Positions 1-22,026 of a stretch of 64,000 nt of DNA are shown here, one piece after another. Origin of the DNA: Anoplopoma fimbria (taxonomy: Eukaryota > Chordata > Actinopteri > Perciformes > Anoplopomatidae); assembly GCF_027596085.1 (NCBI RefSeq), contig NC_072460.1, positions 5,843,512-5,907,511 on the forward strand. The letters run 5' to 3'. Below the pieces are notes generated by a model. The model saw nothing but the letters and a program-made list of their open reading frames with translations, had not been told where the DNA came from and did not search any database. Numbering within the stretch: the first letter of the stretch is position 1; each line of letters starts with the position of its first letter. Position numbers and translations under genes: made by a program.

Positions 1-1444
1 TCTTTATGCTAGGCTCTACTTCAGATTTAATGTACAGACATGAGTCTTATGAATCTTCAAATCTAACGCACCGCAAGAAAGCAAATGTACATATTTCCAA
101 ATTCAAAGTGTTCCTTAACGTGTCCTATAAAACATGAATATAACGTTCAGTCAGCCCTGAATGTCGTCATTTATTGCTTAAGTGGCTTCAACAACAATGT
201 GTGTGTTGTCAAATTACTTTTAACTGGTAAAAAATGACTTTCATTGTATTTGTTGCATTATTTTTTATTCTTGTAAAGTTGCCGCATATATCTTGCCACA
301 CCTTGTACACAGTCCACAATTCAGTCAGTGCATCATGGCATTAGCTCTGAAGCAATCACTGTATCTCGTTGCGAGGCACCATTGTGTTAGCCTTGTGTTA
401 AAAGCAGCTTTGTCCAGCACAACATTAAATTCTTTGCCAAGACTTTGTGTGTTTTGTGTTACCACTTTTAGGTTTTTCACTTGCATCAGGAGATGCCTCA
501 AGGTTCAGAGCGTTTTTGGAAATGGCTCAGATGTTGAGTATCAAACTGTATGTTGTATAAGTCATATATAGTTTGATACACAGCACAATAAGCCATTTCC
601 TTCACCAGACTTCGTCTGAAGATTCTGCCTGAAATTCACTGCTGCTCTCATCTTTAACAATATCTTATGCTGCTCTCCTGTTATTTAAATTTGATGTTTT
701 TTTTCAATTTTTAGTTGTGATTTTGCAAGGCATAACAGTTACCCCTGACGACAAAAAAAAAAAAAAGATCCAAACACTCTTGCTCTGCTAATAACATTTC
801 GAATACAGTTTCATCCCCCTGCAATTTAACATTCTCTATAATCACTTAAACATTCCCCCCCCCCAGTAGTGGTGACACAGAGAGAAAACAGCTGCTCGCT
901 ACAAATGTTAACACGAGTAGTGCCATTCGTTAGGGACCGTCAGACACACTGGTGCTGCTTTCAAGAGATTGACAGAACCCCGCTAGAGCCTCAATGTTTA
1001 GTCAGGAGTTAGCCAAGGGCCTACGAGATCACAGAGACAGCGATACACCCAAAGGGACTAATTTGAAAGCAGCAGCCTATCGTGTGATATGTAAACATCA
1101 CGCCCAGCTTCGATGTCAGGGGCCTTGCTGAGGGATCACCATGGGGGATTAAGTCTGCTGTGTGGCCGAGGCTGAAATAGAAACAGCGGAGACAAAGTGG
1201 TCTGTAAGCGAAAGCCGTAACGTTTCATTCAGTCTCAGTAAGCATTCAGTCGAATTTGTGAGATTTTAATAAGTAATCCTCTTTGTTTAAAACAGAACTG
1301 ATCTCTTAACAACTCTGGTCTCTGTTATCTTATGACCCTGTTCCCATCTGGTGTCGTACTGGTGTTTTTTAGCCCGTAATATCATGTAAAATGTATAATT
1401 TCCCAAAGAATACCATTGTTCTTAGAAAATGACAATGTCAGCTG
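1..1444. other. Intergenic DNA, no gene seen
   Basis: AT-rich sequence with short homopolymer A, T and C runs. The short open frames here have no recognisable protein motif and no flanking splice pattern. It lies beyond the 3' end of the kinase gene. Confidence 0.5.
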
Positions 1445-1590
1445 GCCCACTACTTTGTTCCAGACTGAAATATCATTGACAAGTATTGGATGGATTGCCA
1501 GACATTCATGGTCTCCAGAGGATGCATCCTGACTGACCCCGGCAACTGAGACCGGAGAGATTTGAGACCATCACCCAAGTCAGTTTAGCT
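1445..1590 (+). repeat. Fragment of dispersed teleost repeat (family 'GGATGGATTGCC')
   Basis: The text reads like the repeat seen more fully at 12245-12700 and 49850-50330: a 'ccact-actttg-tccagactgaaatatc' part, then 'attggatggattgcc', then 'gacattcatggtc-ccagaggatg-atcctgactgac'. I know this phrase from memory as a high-copy perciform repeat; its class is not clear to me. The copy is short and diverged. Confidence 0.6.
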
Positions 1591-6304
<4,714 letters not shown>

Positions 6305-6310
6305 TTTATT
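6305..6310 (-). promoter_or_regulatory. Candidate polyadenylation signal of the SBK gene
   Basis: On the minus strand these six bases read AATAAA, about 470 nt past the kinase stop codon at 6778-6780. Spacing fits a moderate 3' UTR. Other A-rich words are nearby in this AT-rich DNA, so the true site could differ. Confidence 0.35.
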
Positions 6311-6777
6311 GAAAGCATCAGTTATAACAAACATTTATAAAATACATTTTATACAGTTTTTTTTTTACTTTAATTTTCTTAGCTATACCTAGGAAACATA
6401 ATGCATTGTAGGTATGCCACTTAATCAGGAACGAGGAAGTCTGAAGATCGCAAAAGACCGCAACTACCCACACACGGATCACTCACCCAGGAGGCCGCTG
6501 TTTGTTCCCTATGTGAAATGAGAAGAATACAACGTTGATTTATCACGTACTTGAGTACTTCAGGACCGGCACTTATTCTCACCCCTAACGATGATCTATT
6601 CCTAAACCAAACAAGCAGTTTTGTAGCCTAAACCTAACTTAGTATTTTACAATCTTTTCCCTGAACCTTGTCAAGGAATTTTTGTTGCCTGTGATCAATA
6701 ATCAACTGACACGTGATGCTGGCTTTCGTAGGAGTGACTTTTCATAAGAAAACATACAAACCGTAGTATTAAGGATA

Positions 6778-7443
6778 CTAAGCATTAGGGTGTACCTCCA
6801 CCTGGCCATACCCAGGATTTTTTCCGGAGGCACTGACTTTTTCTGCTGTCTGCTGCTGCCCGATCCCATTTACCTTTTTAAGCCAGTCCTTCTCCACATA
6901 CGCTCTTACTTCCCCCACTGTACATCTCTTTCCTACATCCAGGGCCAGGAGCTTTCCGAACATCTCCATGGCCTCTGGAGTGAACCTTTTCCACAAAGGA
7001 GGAACGTCCTCCTCAGTGGTGGGTCTCTCCTCCATTCGGCACCAGTCCGCGAACTCCTGGTAGAAGTCGTCCGCGTCCATGCAGCACTCCCAGGGGAAGT
7101 AGCCCGTAAGGATGCAAAAGATAACCACCCCGAAGGCCCAGGTGTCCAGGCTCGGCTCCACGCTGAGTGGAGAGGCGGTCACTTCTTTCTGGCCCTCCTT
7201 CAAGGCCATGGTACAGAGCTCCGGGGCCATGTAGGGCAAGGTTCCTGTGATGAAGCGTATCAGAGTGCCTCTCTTCTGGGCCAGTCCGAAGTCCGCCAGC
7301 TTGACCTGGCAGCAGCGATTGTCCAACAGGAGGATGTTTTCAGGTTTGACATCACGATGGACCAGGCCGTGGCTGTGGATGAACTCCAGAGCGCTTGCAA
7401 TCTGGAGGACACAGCGTTTTACCGAGGATTCTGGGATACCCAC
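6778..7443 (-). CDS. sbk2: SBK2-like exon 5 (kinase C-lobe and stop)
   Basis: Acceptor TTTTTCTAG precedes GTGGGTATC, giving Val-Gly-Ile-Pro in phase 0, residues 141-361. It carries the catalytic loop [14 protein letters not shown] and the DxWxxG motif, then helix bundle text ([12 protein letters not shown]) typical of the kinase C-lobe end. About 35 residues of low-complexity tail follow the domain and end in ..HPNA-stop. An insert of charged residues between the APE motif and DTWAFG (about 220-236) is longer than I remember in SBK1. No in-frame break. Confidence 0.92.
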   Translation of the reverse strand: MGIPESSVKRCVLQIASALEFIHSHGLVHRDVKPENILLLDNRCCQVKLADFGLAQKRGTLIRFITGTLPYMAPELCTMALKEGQKEVTASPLSVEPSLDTWAFGVVIFCILTGYFPWECCMDADDFYQEFADWCRMEERPTTEEDVPPLWKRFTPEAMEMFGKLLALDVGKRCTVGEVRAYVEKDWLKKVNGIGQQQTAEKVSASGKNPGYGQVEVHPNA

Positions 7444-10400
7444 CTAGAAAAAAATGGACAAAGGAGCGATGAGACTCTTTGAGTCATTTTCAAAGGAGCC
7501 AGAATAAAAAAGCGAGCGCTCGTCAGAAAGCGAGAAAGGCAGGATCTGAAAGTCCAGCTTCATTCTTTTCTTGGCGAAAGAAAAGCCTGTAGAGAATCCA
7601 CGTGGGCCCACATACGGATTCTCCCTTTCCCCTTCCTTAAATTGCAAGTGATGCGCATTTCATGACGTGATCAGCGAACGCAACCAATTCTTGGTGAATT
7701 CACCCGGCAGTCTCTTAAGTCTTGTTTTTGACAATGTTTGACTCACCTTTGGCTGGATGACAGCAAACAGGTCCCTCCCAATGACAAGCTCCTGGGCGAA
7801 GCAGTAGTGCTCATTGGACTGGAAGGCGATGCCGAAGAGGCCCACGATACAGGGGTGGCAGGACAGGTGTAAGGAGATGCAGTACTCCCGAAGAAAGCCC
7901 TGCAGCTTAGTCGAGGCTTTGGGCATCACTTTCAAGGCCATGGGAGTCCCTGCAGATCATACTTTACGTTATTAATATCACTATCCATGCACAGCTGCTT
8001 TGTCTCACTAAAGAAACTGAGTCAGTATTATGACCTCTTCAGTCAAACTGTGCTGTGTACTATAACCATTATCTAATATATAATTTGATATCTGTTCTAC
8101 AACCTTAAACTTCACCCAGGTCCCCCCACACACACCCGAATCCCCCATTCCAATGCTTTTCAAATTCAAAGCCAGCAGGCCTCGAGCCAGCCAGCCTCTT
8201 GCCAGCTCGCGCTCTGCATTCTGCTCCCTCCTTTTGTCTACACAGAGCCGGTCATTGCTCCACTTTGGCTCGTCTAGAGTTTGAGGTTCCTGTCAGAAGA
8301 GAGAAGTCACTTCATCCTATCTTTGTTTTAACATTAAGTACTTGTCCCACCTCTCTTTTGTTCAGTGTGATAGATCCATAAAGGTCGGTTCTTCTCACTT
8401 CTCAGCTCACTCTCCAGTTCAACTTGGTGTGCTATGAATAACATCAAATTTGCATCGGCTGGAGAGTCTGCTCGCTCATTTTGGGGGATTTTCAGCTAAC
8501 CAACGTAAAATTGTAACAGGGCTTACAATTACAAAAAAAAAGAAGATAAATTCAACAAAGATTTGTTCAGTTTCTGACAACTCTCGGCTAACATGTGGGC
8601 ATCCACTATATCCTTTTGGTTTTGTTCTACTTTCACCCCAGGCCACCTAGGTGACTAATGCTGGATTCATAAAACACATCAACTCCTTGCCTTCTTCTGT
8701 GAGAAAAAGAGGAACTTCGGCTGAACAAATGTAAAATATTCCATTAACATCATTAAATCACTGTAATTGGTCATAGAAAAGACAGAAATTACTACAAGCT
8801 TATTCTCAGCTGAAAGAGGTTAGAAGTCAAACTGCTGTCATACCTCTGAAGCGATGTGTGACCAATAGCACTTTGCCGTATTTCCCCCGGCCGATCTCCT
8901 TGATGATGTTAAAATGTTCCTGGATCTCAAGCTGACCGAGGCTCTGTGCCGTCAGCTCTATCAGCTCATCGATCAGGCTGCCGTCGGCGAGGCCCAGCTC
9001 AATCATCTCTGCACACACACGGACGGTACAAAAACAATCATTTCACAAATCTTAGGGGTATGAACACACGCGGAATTTAGACTGCCATACGGTGCATACT
9101 CATTGGAATACGATATGCAAAAAAAAAGCATTTATAGATAACTTTAACCTGTCAGTTGCTTTGCATATATAAAAAACGGTAACTAAATAAAGAACTATGT
9201 GTCATAAACTCTGGCACCCTGAATCTTAAACGACATCGGCTTCACACAACCATCTTCCAGCGCGTCTGTTCCGAACAAGTTAACACTTTTGATTTTAGGC
9301 ATGGTGAGAAAAAGTACAAACTAGTACTGTTGGAGCATAGCCCAACCCTAAGAACAGCTATACTAGTGTGTTTATCCCTATATGTATCTAAATAACAAAA
9401 TTGTAATAGTATGTCATTATTAATGTCTCCAATTACACAGACAGTTTATTTGATTTTTGCTAATAGAAGAACAATTTATGTCTTAGATGTACTTTAAGTT
9501 TCTGTTATGTTATTTAAAAGATTTGGTGACAAGTGATTTCATTATCTTATTTGACAATGAAAGCACCATTAATTGGTCCTGGTCCTGGTGGCCCAGAGGA
9601 GAAGAAGTGTAACATCTAACCACGGAATTTCTTGGATCGATTCTGGCCGAGGACTAAGGATGAAGAAAAGCATTAAAGTTATAAGTGTATTTCCATTATT
9701 GCATTCTGTTTTCCTCTCTTTATTTCAGTTTTGTTTCTATGATTTGGCAAAACTCAAGTCAAACACAGAGACTCAGAAAAACCTCTTTCCACAGGGCATT
9801 AGGTTGTTGAACTCTTTCCTCTGACCTCTGTTTAATCTTGGCGTTTTTCTAGAATATCTGCTAATTAAATTCGTTAACTTTTCATTACATTTTTACATAT
9901 TTATATTTTCTTAACTTCCAATTTTTCCTCTTTGACCCTACATTTTTAATTTTAGCACTAGTCTGTTAGTGCAGACTTAATAGGTATGCCACAAATACAC
10001 ATAGCGCTAATGCATATGGCAAATAAAACCTTGAATCCTTAAATTCTTGAATAATAATGAAAACAAAGTGTATTTAAGAATTTTAGTACAGATTTGACTA
10101 GTGTTAATTTGTCCATAATTGCTAAGAAAACATGCATATTATAATATATTATAGTATATAATAATAATATCCATTTTGTATTACATTATAATATATTATA
10201 ATATAATATATTATAATATATTATAATAACATTATTATTATATAAGTATGAACATTGAGTAATAGAAGTATTGGACATTGCGTCATATTAATCATGATAG
10301 AATATTGATCAGTTTCACATCTTACCTCTTTTCAATTGGTTCCCAATATTGTCACTGGAGTCTGAAAACAGGCAAAACCAAACATACAAAATGACTCACA

Positions 10401-11186
10401 CCACGATGCTATCACGTGGCAAAATCCAGTTTATCAGTACGTTGTAGAAGTGTCGGTTGAACGTCTGTTCTGTCTGTCCTTCACCTTCGCTGCTGCTGCA
10501 CAGATCAGCATGCAGATTGGACCTGGGAGCTTTTCACTGCCCAACACACAGCTCTGCCCTCAACTGCTGCGTGGGGACAGAGCCCACTTTGACAGCTGAT
10601 TACAAACTGCCTCTGCATAGGGCAGACGCGCACACACACACACACACACACACATACACACTGGCCTACATACAGTATAATCAGCTGCACACATGCAGAT
10701 GTAAGTATATGTAATGCACATGAATATGTAAAGCATAGGTGTAAACTTTGACACAGATAACAACTGTCACTCAAATGTCATGTGTCTGTCACCACGACGT
10801 AATAAGCTCATGTGCACAAACACACACACGAACACAGATGTTTTTTTAAAAATATGGATTAAATTGATAAAACACTACTATAAATACTGTAGGGAAATAT
10901 TTGCTCCTAAAATTGAGCAAATATGTTATATTTTTTTTCTGTGTATTCTATTTAATCATTGACACACATAAAACATTTTACAATTAAGCTTTTTCCGTTG
11001 TGAAATGTAACATTAATTCAAGTTCTTGGTACAAATTCTAGGTAATTGTACTTTACTTGAGTGTTTCATCTCAAGCTACACTATGACAATTATACACGTT
11101 ACTTTATAATTTAGAAAAAGATGATCTCATGAATTCCACCAGAGTGCACCCATGTAAAGACAGTTCTTACCTTGGTAAGTTTGCAT
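6778..11186 (-). CDS. sbk2: SBK family serine/threonine kinase, SBK2-like (five exons, joined)
   Basis: Predicted protein kinase that phosphorylates Ser/Thr; the SBK family was named for SH3-domain binding, and mammalian SBK2/SBK3 are known mainly from heart muscle. Exons, in order: 11186-11171, 10361-10326, 9008-8844, 7949-7747, 7443-6778. Each junction has GT..AG, and the sum is 1086 nt in one frame (361 residues). Seen motifs: glycine loop GRGKYGKV at about 57-64, ATP lysine in MALK (K79), helix-C Glu in FLRE (E94), HRDVKPEN at 169-176, DFG at 191-193, APE at 213-215, DTWAFG at 240-245. All catalytic residues are intact, so the kinase should be active. The stretches LVTHR-x2-GTPxALK, IQPKVGxP and RGTLxR match my memory of human SBK2 better than SBK1. 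Length is close to human SBK2/SBK3 (about 350). Assignment within the family is by memory; the first exon is the weakest part. Confidence 0.85.
7747..7949 (-). CDS. sbk2: SBK2-like exon 4 (N-lobe to hinge)
   Basis: 203 nt. The acceptor reads ATCTGCAG and the donor CCAAAG/GTGAGT. The first two bases complete a Gly codon begun in exon 3. Encodes residues 73-140: the ATP lysine (MALK), helix-C FLREYC with its conserved Glu, and the hinge/GDLF-like segment [11 protein letters not shown]. Ends in phase 0. Confidence 0.92.
8844..9008 (-). CDS. sbk2: SBK2-like exon 3 (glycine-rich loop)
   Basis: 165 nt between acceptor GTGTGCAG and donor TTCAGAG/GTATGA. Encodes a leader ([18 protein letters not shown]) and the start of the kinase domain with [15 protein letters not shown]. 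It ends one base into the Gly codon completed by exon 4. Its own Met (codon 19 here) could be an alternative start. Confidence 0.88.
9690..10065 (+). mobile_element. Decayed LINE 3' end in SBK2-like intron
   Basis: A plus-strand frame around 9780-9825 ends in a peptide like [14 protein letters not shown], resembling the SFFPRxIRLWNSLP-type C-terminus of CR1/Rex1-like reverse transcriptases (known from memory). A 3'-UTR-like AT-rich stretch follows and ends at about 10020-10052 with 'caaataaaacc' plus short 'ttgaatcc'-type repeats, as such LINE tails do. Only the tail is present and it is degenerate. It lies antisense to the kinase gene. Confidence 0.5.
10137..10240. repeat. AT-rich self-complementary tract
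   Basis: Runs of 'ataatatattata' in both orientations over about 100 bp; could fold on itself or be a slippage product. Confidence 0.6.
10326..10361 (-). CDS. sbk2: SBK2-like micro-exon 2 (36 nt)
   Basis: Minus-strand sequence between CCTGTTTTCAG and GTAAGA, both strong splice signals. Only one frame is free of stops; it reads [11 protein letters not shown] and joins in frame to the Glu-Met-Ile-Glu-Leu start of exon 3 and to the candidate first exon. Such a short exon is easily missed by gene finders. Found from splice sites and phase, not from homology. Confidence 0.65.
10362..11170 (-). other. SBK2-like intron 1 candidate
   Basis: 809 bp between the micro-exon and the candidate first exon. 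It contains a (CA)n tract of about 24 bp near 10631-10654. No other feature seen. Confidence 0.5.
11171..11186 (-). CDS. sbk2: SBK2-like candidate first coding exon
   Basis: ATG-Gln-Thr-Tyr-Gln followed by a consensus donor AAG/GTAAGA; one leftover base completes Asp with exon 2. The frame stays open upstream, and two in-frame ATGs at 11237-11232 have a better start context (A at -3) and would add 17 mostly hydrophobic residues. The shorter start is chosen because SBK proteins known to me have no hydrophobic leader. The exon could also be internal. Confidence 0.45.
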
Positions 11187-11659
11187 ACACCAGTCAACTA
11201 TAACAGACCACACGATCAAATGCTGGACCCTCATCATATTAAGGCTACCAGCAACTTTTAAAGTGAAATATTTTCTTGCATGTTACTTAGTATATGGGTT
11301 GACGTTGTGAATCAATCGACTTTCAACTTAAATGTCAACATGACATTTCTTTTATTGTCTGTCTTGCATGACATACACTTTGGTGACAACTGGATATGAC
11401 TTTTAACCAGATATTCCTCAAAAAAAAAGTTGGCCAGGTATCGTTTTGTTGTGCTCCGGCAGCATTCCGCCTATGAGTTAAATGCTTATTTTTGATACTT
11501 ATAATACCACTACTCTAATTAGATACTGTATTTTCAATACAACACCTAATTATTATATTGATCTGTTTACATTGTTTAAATTCTACTTTGACTTACTTTT
11601 ACTCCTCCATTACTCCTCCATTTCCCCCCCGCTGACCTCTTTGCAGGGTGCCACTTTGC

Positions 11660-11825
11660 TATTATTATATTCCTTTTATTGATCCCCATGGGGGAAATTC
11701 AAGTGTTGCAGCAGCTCAACTACACAGACACAGACAATAAATACACATACTATACAACAAAATAAAAAATAGAACAGGTGCTACCACCGAGCTGAGCTCT
11801 GAGGTCAAAGTAAATACATGATACA
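11660..11825 (-). mobile_element. LINE-like 3' tail
   Basis: On the minus strand it reads 'gaatttcccccatgggg' followed by 'atcaataaaagg', matching the usual end of several animal non-LTR elements (a G/C hairpin followed by ATCAATAAA). Only the tail is visible. It is about 0.5 kb upstream of the kinase gene. Confidence 0.5.
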
Positions 11826-12244
11826 ACACATGAGTCTTATGCTCTGATTAGATTACACGTCACGCTCAAACATACTAACAATGATCCACACAGATGAACA
11901 CACACATCTTGTAAGGGTCCTGCCACGCCGGGGTTTGGTCCGTATATGGGAACACTTGTGAGTGATCAGTATTTGCAAGAGAGCGATCCACCATAATGTT
12001 GAATCCTATACACTGGTACTGTAATACTGCTGCCATCCCACATTTGGTCAGACTCATGTCCTACAGTTGTGACGCTGTGGCTTAATAATTTTTGGATGTT
12101 GTGAAAGAAATAATAGAATATGAGTGTTTCTGAAGAGCACAACACTTTTAGAAGGGAAGAAAATAAAATAGAAGTTGCTGTAGAAGTAAATATAATATAC
12201 TATCCTCAACAAGTCTTAGGCTATGTCATTCTGTCCATCAGTAC

Positions 12245-12700
12245 ACCACTTTGATCCACCACTTCAGTCCACCACCACTTAGGTCCATTGGATGGATTGC
12301 CTTGAAATTTGTTAATAATGTTCATTGTCCCCAGAGGATGAATCCTATTACTACTACTACTTTCTTCAAAGAGCCACCACAAAGTTGGTATTGTTTTTTA
12401 TTGAAATATTTCAAAAACAATTGGATGGATTGAACTTTGGTATAGATATCTATGGTGCCCAGAGGATGAATCCTAAGGAATTTGGTGATACTCTGACTTT
12501 TCCTCTATCAGCCCCATCACGTCAAAATGTCATGGTATCGAATACTTTGGTTAATGACCAAAACCGTTTGACCAAAGCACTCCAATCATTGTCAGCTGTC
12601 ATTTCTGTTTCGTGTTAATTAGCATATTCTGGCATACTTGCATGCCAAACTAAGATGAACATGGTAAACATTACACCTGCTAAACATCAGAATTAGCACT
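12245..12700 (+). repeat. Dispersed teleost repeat (family 'GGATGGATTGCC'), long copy
   Basis: Contains two successive 'attggatggattg..' and 'cccagaggatgaatcc' modules, then 'ggtgatactctgacttttcctct', 'atcacgtcaaaatgtca', and a final 'ctaaacatcagaattagca' segment. The same order is seen in the other copies. The flank at 13300-13345 ('cacagagctgttagcat') resembles the usual end of this repeat, so the copy may be split by later insertions. Confidence 0.65.
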
Positions 12701-12709
12701 GTCAAAGAT

Positions 12710-12800
12710 GGACTTTCATTTATATAGCTCCTTTCTAGTCCTCTGACCAATAAAAAAAGTTTGTACTACATGTCAACATTTCCCCATTCCCACAAACATA
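12710..12800 (+). repeat. Fragment of 'TTTATATAGC..CTTTCTAGTC' repeat
   Basis: Begins 'tttatatagctcctttctagtc' and ends near 'ccccattcccac'; I remember this phrase as a common fish repeat. About 90 bp only. Confidence 0.45.
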
Positions 12801-12845
12801 CTGTTCAAAGGAAACAACTTTCGAAGTCATTAGATCGCTTTGCTG

Positions 12846-13298
12846 TTCACACTGCACAACTTGCTGTCTTGTAATCGTTGATGTACTTGTGGTTTTCACA
12901 CTACATGACTGACTGGTGACATGGGGTCACACAATACAAGATCTTTCATCCAGGGAAATCCCTTTCCTTGTATTTATGCTGGTTGATGTTATCCCTGACA
13001 CATATGTTCACAAAATAGCCTGTTTTCACTCATACATCAATAGTTATCACACGTCTCTACTATTTTGTCTAGGTGCAACAACAACTTTGGTCCGTGTTGC
13101 AAATTTAACACGTACAGTAAAGTTCGTAATGTTACAGGCAACCCCTTCCCCAATTATTTAACCTGCTAGATATCCGGGATGCGTCTGGGAACAATTCACA
13201 TAAATAGCGCCTATTTGCCTCTGATCTCAGACCTTTGTTGGGAAGCTCCAAAAACTGTCTGCTATTGGAAAATCAGGGCTAAAGTTGTGTAGTGTGAA
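12846..13298. mobile_element. MITE-like element with 17-bp terminal inverted repeats
   Basis: TTCACACTGCACAACTT at 12846-12862 is matched in inverse by AAGTTGTGTAGTGTGAA at 13282-13298 (16 of 17 bases). The 453-bp interior has no protein frame of note. Size and structure fit a non-autonomous DNA transposon. No clear target-site duplication is read. Confidence 0.65.
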
Positions 13299-13788
13299 GT
13301 AGGCATCACAGAGCTGTTAGCATAAATGAGACTTCTTGTCTATTTTTTTGTGGGGTACTTCTGAATAGCATCATCTCATCTGCAAACAAATTAAAATTAA
13401 GGAGGAATGCGTGACAGAATCAAAAGCGCAGGCTTGTTGTGAGATTTTCCGACATTTCTTTAAAGTCTGTCTTTGGAAGAGCCGGACTCTGTATGCTATT
13501 TCAATTTCATGCCAACCTTCTGGCATCATGCTCATAACATTGATCATCTACACGGTGACAGGAAATTGCACAAAAGGCTATTCAGTAAATGTAACACTGA
13601 TTATATAACATCAAATGTTTGTTGATTAGAACTTTCCACTTCAACAAATGGCCCTGATCTGGAAGCCATGAATGCACTCAAGCTGTGGCACTCATACAGA
13701 CAAATCCCCCAAGGTGTCGCCCGCAACTCGGGCATGCCTAATGGGGTGTTGTTGTCTGCACCTGTGTGCGACTAAGTGTGTTGTTGTC

Positions 13789-16475
<2,687 letters not shown>

Positions 16476-16694
16476 TGTGCGCAAGGCATGCACACCAGCC
16501 ACACACACATTAGTACATACACAACTTCAACATTACATATTACATTCTTCAGCTGCTGCTTTAAGATCTAAAGGTTACTGATTCTTGCACCCTCCAGAAT
16601 GATCATCCATATAACTTTTTGTATCGGTAATCATTGATGGTTTATTTAGTATCCATAATTACAAAACTATTACCCTTAATAAGCAGTTTATAGT

Positions 16695-17557
16695 CACTTA
16701 ATATGGTTTGTGACACAGTATAAAGAAACTGTAAGCAGATGTAAGGACATTTTAAGAGGTTTTTAATGTATTAATAAACAACTTTACTTCTCCCATAAAG
16801 TATTCATAACTGTTGAATATCAGTAACCATATTTTACAATATATATGCATACAAATAACATACATATGATGAACAAATCCTAACAAATGTGTCTTTAATA
16901 CATAATAAAATGCACAGACTTAGTGACTGTAGTAGACTTATTATAGACACTGAATATGGTTTGTTACGCAGTATAAAGTAAAAGGGCGGATGTAAGGACT
17001 TATTAAGAGGTTATCATTGTATTTAACAACAACTTCTACTTTTCCATAATATATTCATAACTCGTGAATATCAGTTAATTCAATTCAATTCAATTCAATT
17101 CAGTTTATTTTGTATAGCCCAGAATCACAAATTTGCCTCAGAGGGCTTTACAATCTGTACACATGCGACATCCTCTGTCCTTCCCTCACATCGGCACAGG
17201 AAAAACTCCCCTAAAAAACCCCTTTAACAGGGAGAAAAAAGGAAGAAACCTATGGGAGAGCGACAGAGGAGGGATCCTTCTCCCAGGATGGACAGAATGC
17301 AATAGATGTCATGTGTACAGAATGAACAGCATAACAGAGATACAACACATTCAATGTATATGACATAAATGATTCATATAATAAGACTACTTATAATAAC
17401 AGCAGCAATTATTACAGTAGAATTATAGTTATGAAAATAGGGATAGTAATGTGAATGCATATTAAACAATAAATATGCATTCAAATTACATAATTATGAT
17501 CAAAAACTCATAACAATCTTTAATACACAATAAAATGCACAGACTTAGTGACTGTAG
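16695..17557 (+). repeat. Tandem duplication (about 253-bp period), second unit interrupted
   Basis: Unit one (16695-16932) runs from 'atatggtttgtgacacagtat' wording to 'gcacagacttagtgactgtag'. Unit two restarts at 16948 with 'gaatatggtttgttacgcag' and proceeds to 'gtgaatatcagtt' at 17076. It resumes after the inserted element at about 17460 with 'aatatgcattcaaattacat' and ends 'gcacagacttagtgactgtag' at 17557. Confidence 0.8.
17077..17460 (-). mobile_element. Retroelement-like repeat with (AATTC)n end, long copy
   Basis: Starts with an (AATTC)n run, then 'agtttattttgtatagccc', 'gcctcagagggctttacaat' and 'ggatggacagaatgcaatag'. It closely matches 25600-25850; I see a 7-bp indel and few substitutions over about 245 bp. 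This copy extends further at the far end, to about 17460. Both copies keep the pentanucleotide end and differ at the other, which suggests a 3' tail of (GAATT)n and 5' truncation on the minus strand. Confidence 0.75.
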
Positions 17558-18984
17558 ATTCATCGTATGTGCGTTATAAATAGTAATTAGAGCTTAACAA
17601 GTAGTGCATGTGTAAAGTACTACAGAATACCTCTGATGCAATATGCATGTACAGCACTCTGATGGTCAAACAAGGGGAGGGGGTCAGGGGGCCTTAAAAT
17701 AGAAAGGTTAATAGATGGATGGAGTGAAGGGATGAGACTTACAGCAGTGCTAGTGTTGATGGAGTGGGTGAAGACAGGCTGCTGAGATACGGTTACAGAC
17801 TGACAGGAGGTTTCACGGTTAGAGCTTTCTGCCCAAGAGAGCTCTGAACTCAGTTTTCCAGTTCGTCAGCTGAATTTCCCAACAAATGTATCGCGTTTCC
17901 AATTGTATTCTTTAGTGACAGATAGAGGTGCAATTATTAATTTGTTGATTGACAAAAGAAAATAATTAATTATATTTTCAATAATCAAAAAATAATTTGG
18001 TCATTGACTAACATGTAACACATTTGATGATTGATAACTTTATCATGTCATTGAAAATGTATTACCCTTAGGTCTGTAGGTTCTTTATTTTGGGCTCTAG
18101 CAACTTACAATGGTAGTTTTTGTTATTCTTTAAGCTATTATATGAGACTAAACAATGAGACCCAGTGACAAATTAAATCCTGGGTTAACAAGGAATGATG
18201 GAATAAAAAAAAGAACTTCCAGACCCTCCTGTTGTTGTAACCCTTTAAATAAAGGCCACTACCCGATGTGTGCTTTACTCCGCGGGACCTTTGGGACCTG
18301 TCCTCTCTTTGATGATGTAAAGGGAGTCAGTAAGTCCCTAAGTCATGGACACAAGTAGATATAGTTAAAATGAGGAAGTATTTCACATCTGAATGGTCCA
18401 AACATTTCTAAATGCAAAACGTGAAAGACATAAATGACTGCATAATACTACCACAAAAACCCAAAGGCTGTAGTTGAAAAAAGTAGCTTGGTCCAGCTGT
18501 GTCCGGGGTCTGACAACCAACCGGTTCTGCTACATGGACTCTTAAGTTATTGTTTGAGATTTTCTTCATTTTCAGCCTGATTTTCTTGATTTCGAGCAAG
18601 TCTTGGTTCACTGTTGTGTAACAGTGAAACACTCGTTACCTGGAGATAAAGAGAAATATATTTCTAGAATAATACGTTTTTTTCTCTAAACCTGTGGAGC
18701 TTAGTACGTTAGCACATAATTTACTAGCGCTAGCACTTGATGCTGTATACATGTGCTGTTTTTGCTTTTTAATGATTACAACAGTCAATAAAGAACTTCC
18801 CAGCTTTACAGTTAGCTATGTCTTTGTCTTCTTATTTGTTTTTGCTGCTGAATCAGTTTGACATCTTGGATATACTGTATACATTAAATGCATATTGAAG
18901 ACCCTACTGTCCGTTTCTCTCTGAAATCGCTTTTTCCACAAATTTGATCATATTTATTTTAGGATGTTGTGGGCTCCTCGTTAG

Positions 18985-19436
18985 TCCGACTCCTCCGTTT
19001 GAATAAATAAGTCAGATTGAATGGAAGTCAATGAGAAAATAACTTTTCTTCTCTCTTGATTTATTCCCTCAGCAAACATTGTAAACATGAGTTTATGGTC
19101 TCAATCTCTAGTTCCAAGTCTTCTTCAATACAGCATGATGTACATTTAGTAAATTAAGGTCCATTCAGAGTTAAATAGACCATAAAGCAGGGTATGCTTT
19201 AGGGCGGGGCTAACTTGTGATTGACAGGTCCCTACAGCTACCTGAGCCATATACGGTGTCTCTTTGTCACAACTCCACATTCCAAATATGGTAACTTCTG
19301 TTCATTGGCTGCAAAAAAACAACATGGCAAAAGCCATAATCCAAGATGGCGACTGCAAAATTGCCAATCTCGAGGCTTCATAACGGCAGTCCACAAAGCC
19401 ATTGGTCCACTTCTGGTTTACAGTCTATGGTTGTTA
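18985..19436 (-). repeat. Dispersed repeat 'GCCATCTTGG' family, copy A
   Basis: Inverse orientation. Contains 'gagtttatggtctcaatctcta', 'caagtcttcttcaatacagc', 'aatagaccataaagcaggg', 'gggcggggct', 'gtgattgacaggtccctac', 'aagatggcgac' and 'cagtctatgg'. The same modules recur in six other places in this window. Confidence 0.8.
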
Positions 19437-19439
19437 TGG

Positions 19440-22026
<2,587 letters not shown>

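Larger units (their letters stand above)
7444..10325 (-). other. SBK2-like introns 2-4
   Basis: Introns at 7444-7746 (303 bp), 7950-8843 (894 bp) and 9009-10325 (1317 bp). The last one contains a LINE-like 3' remnant. No other coding signal seen. Confidence 0.75.
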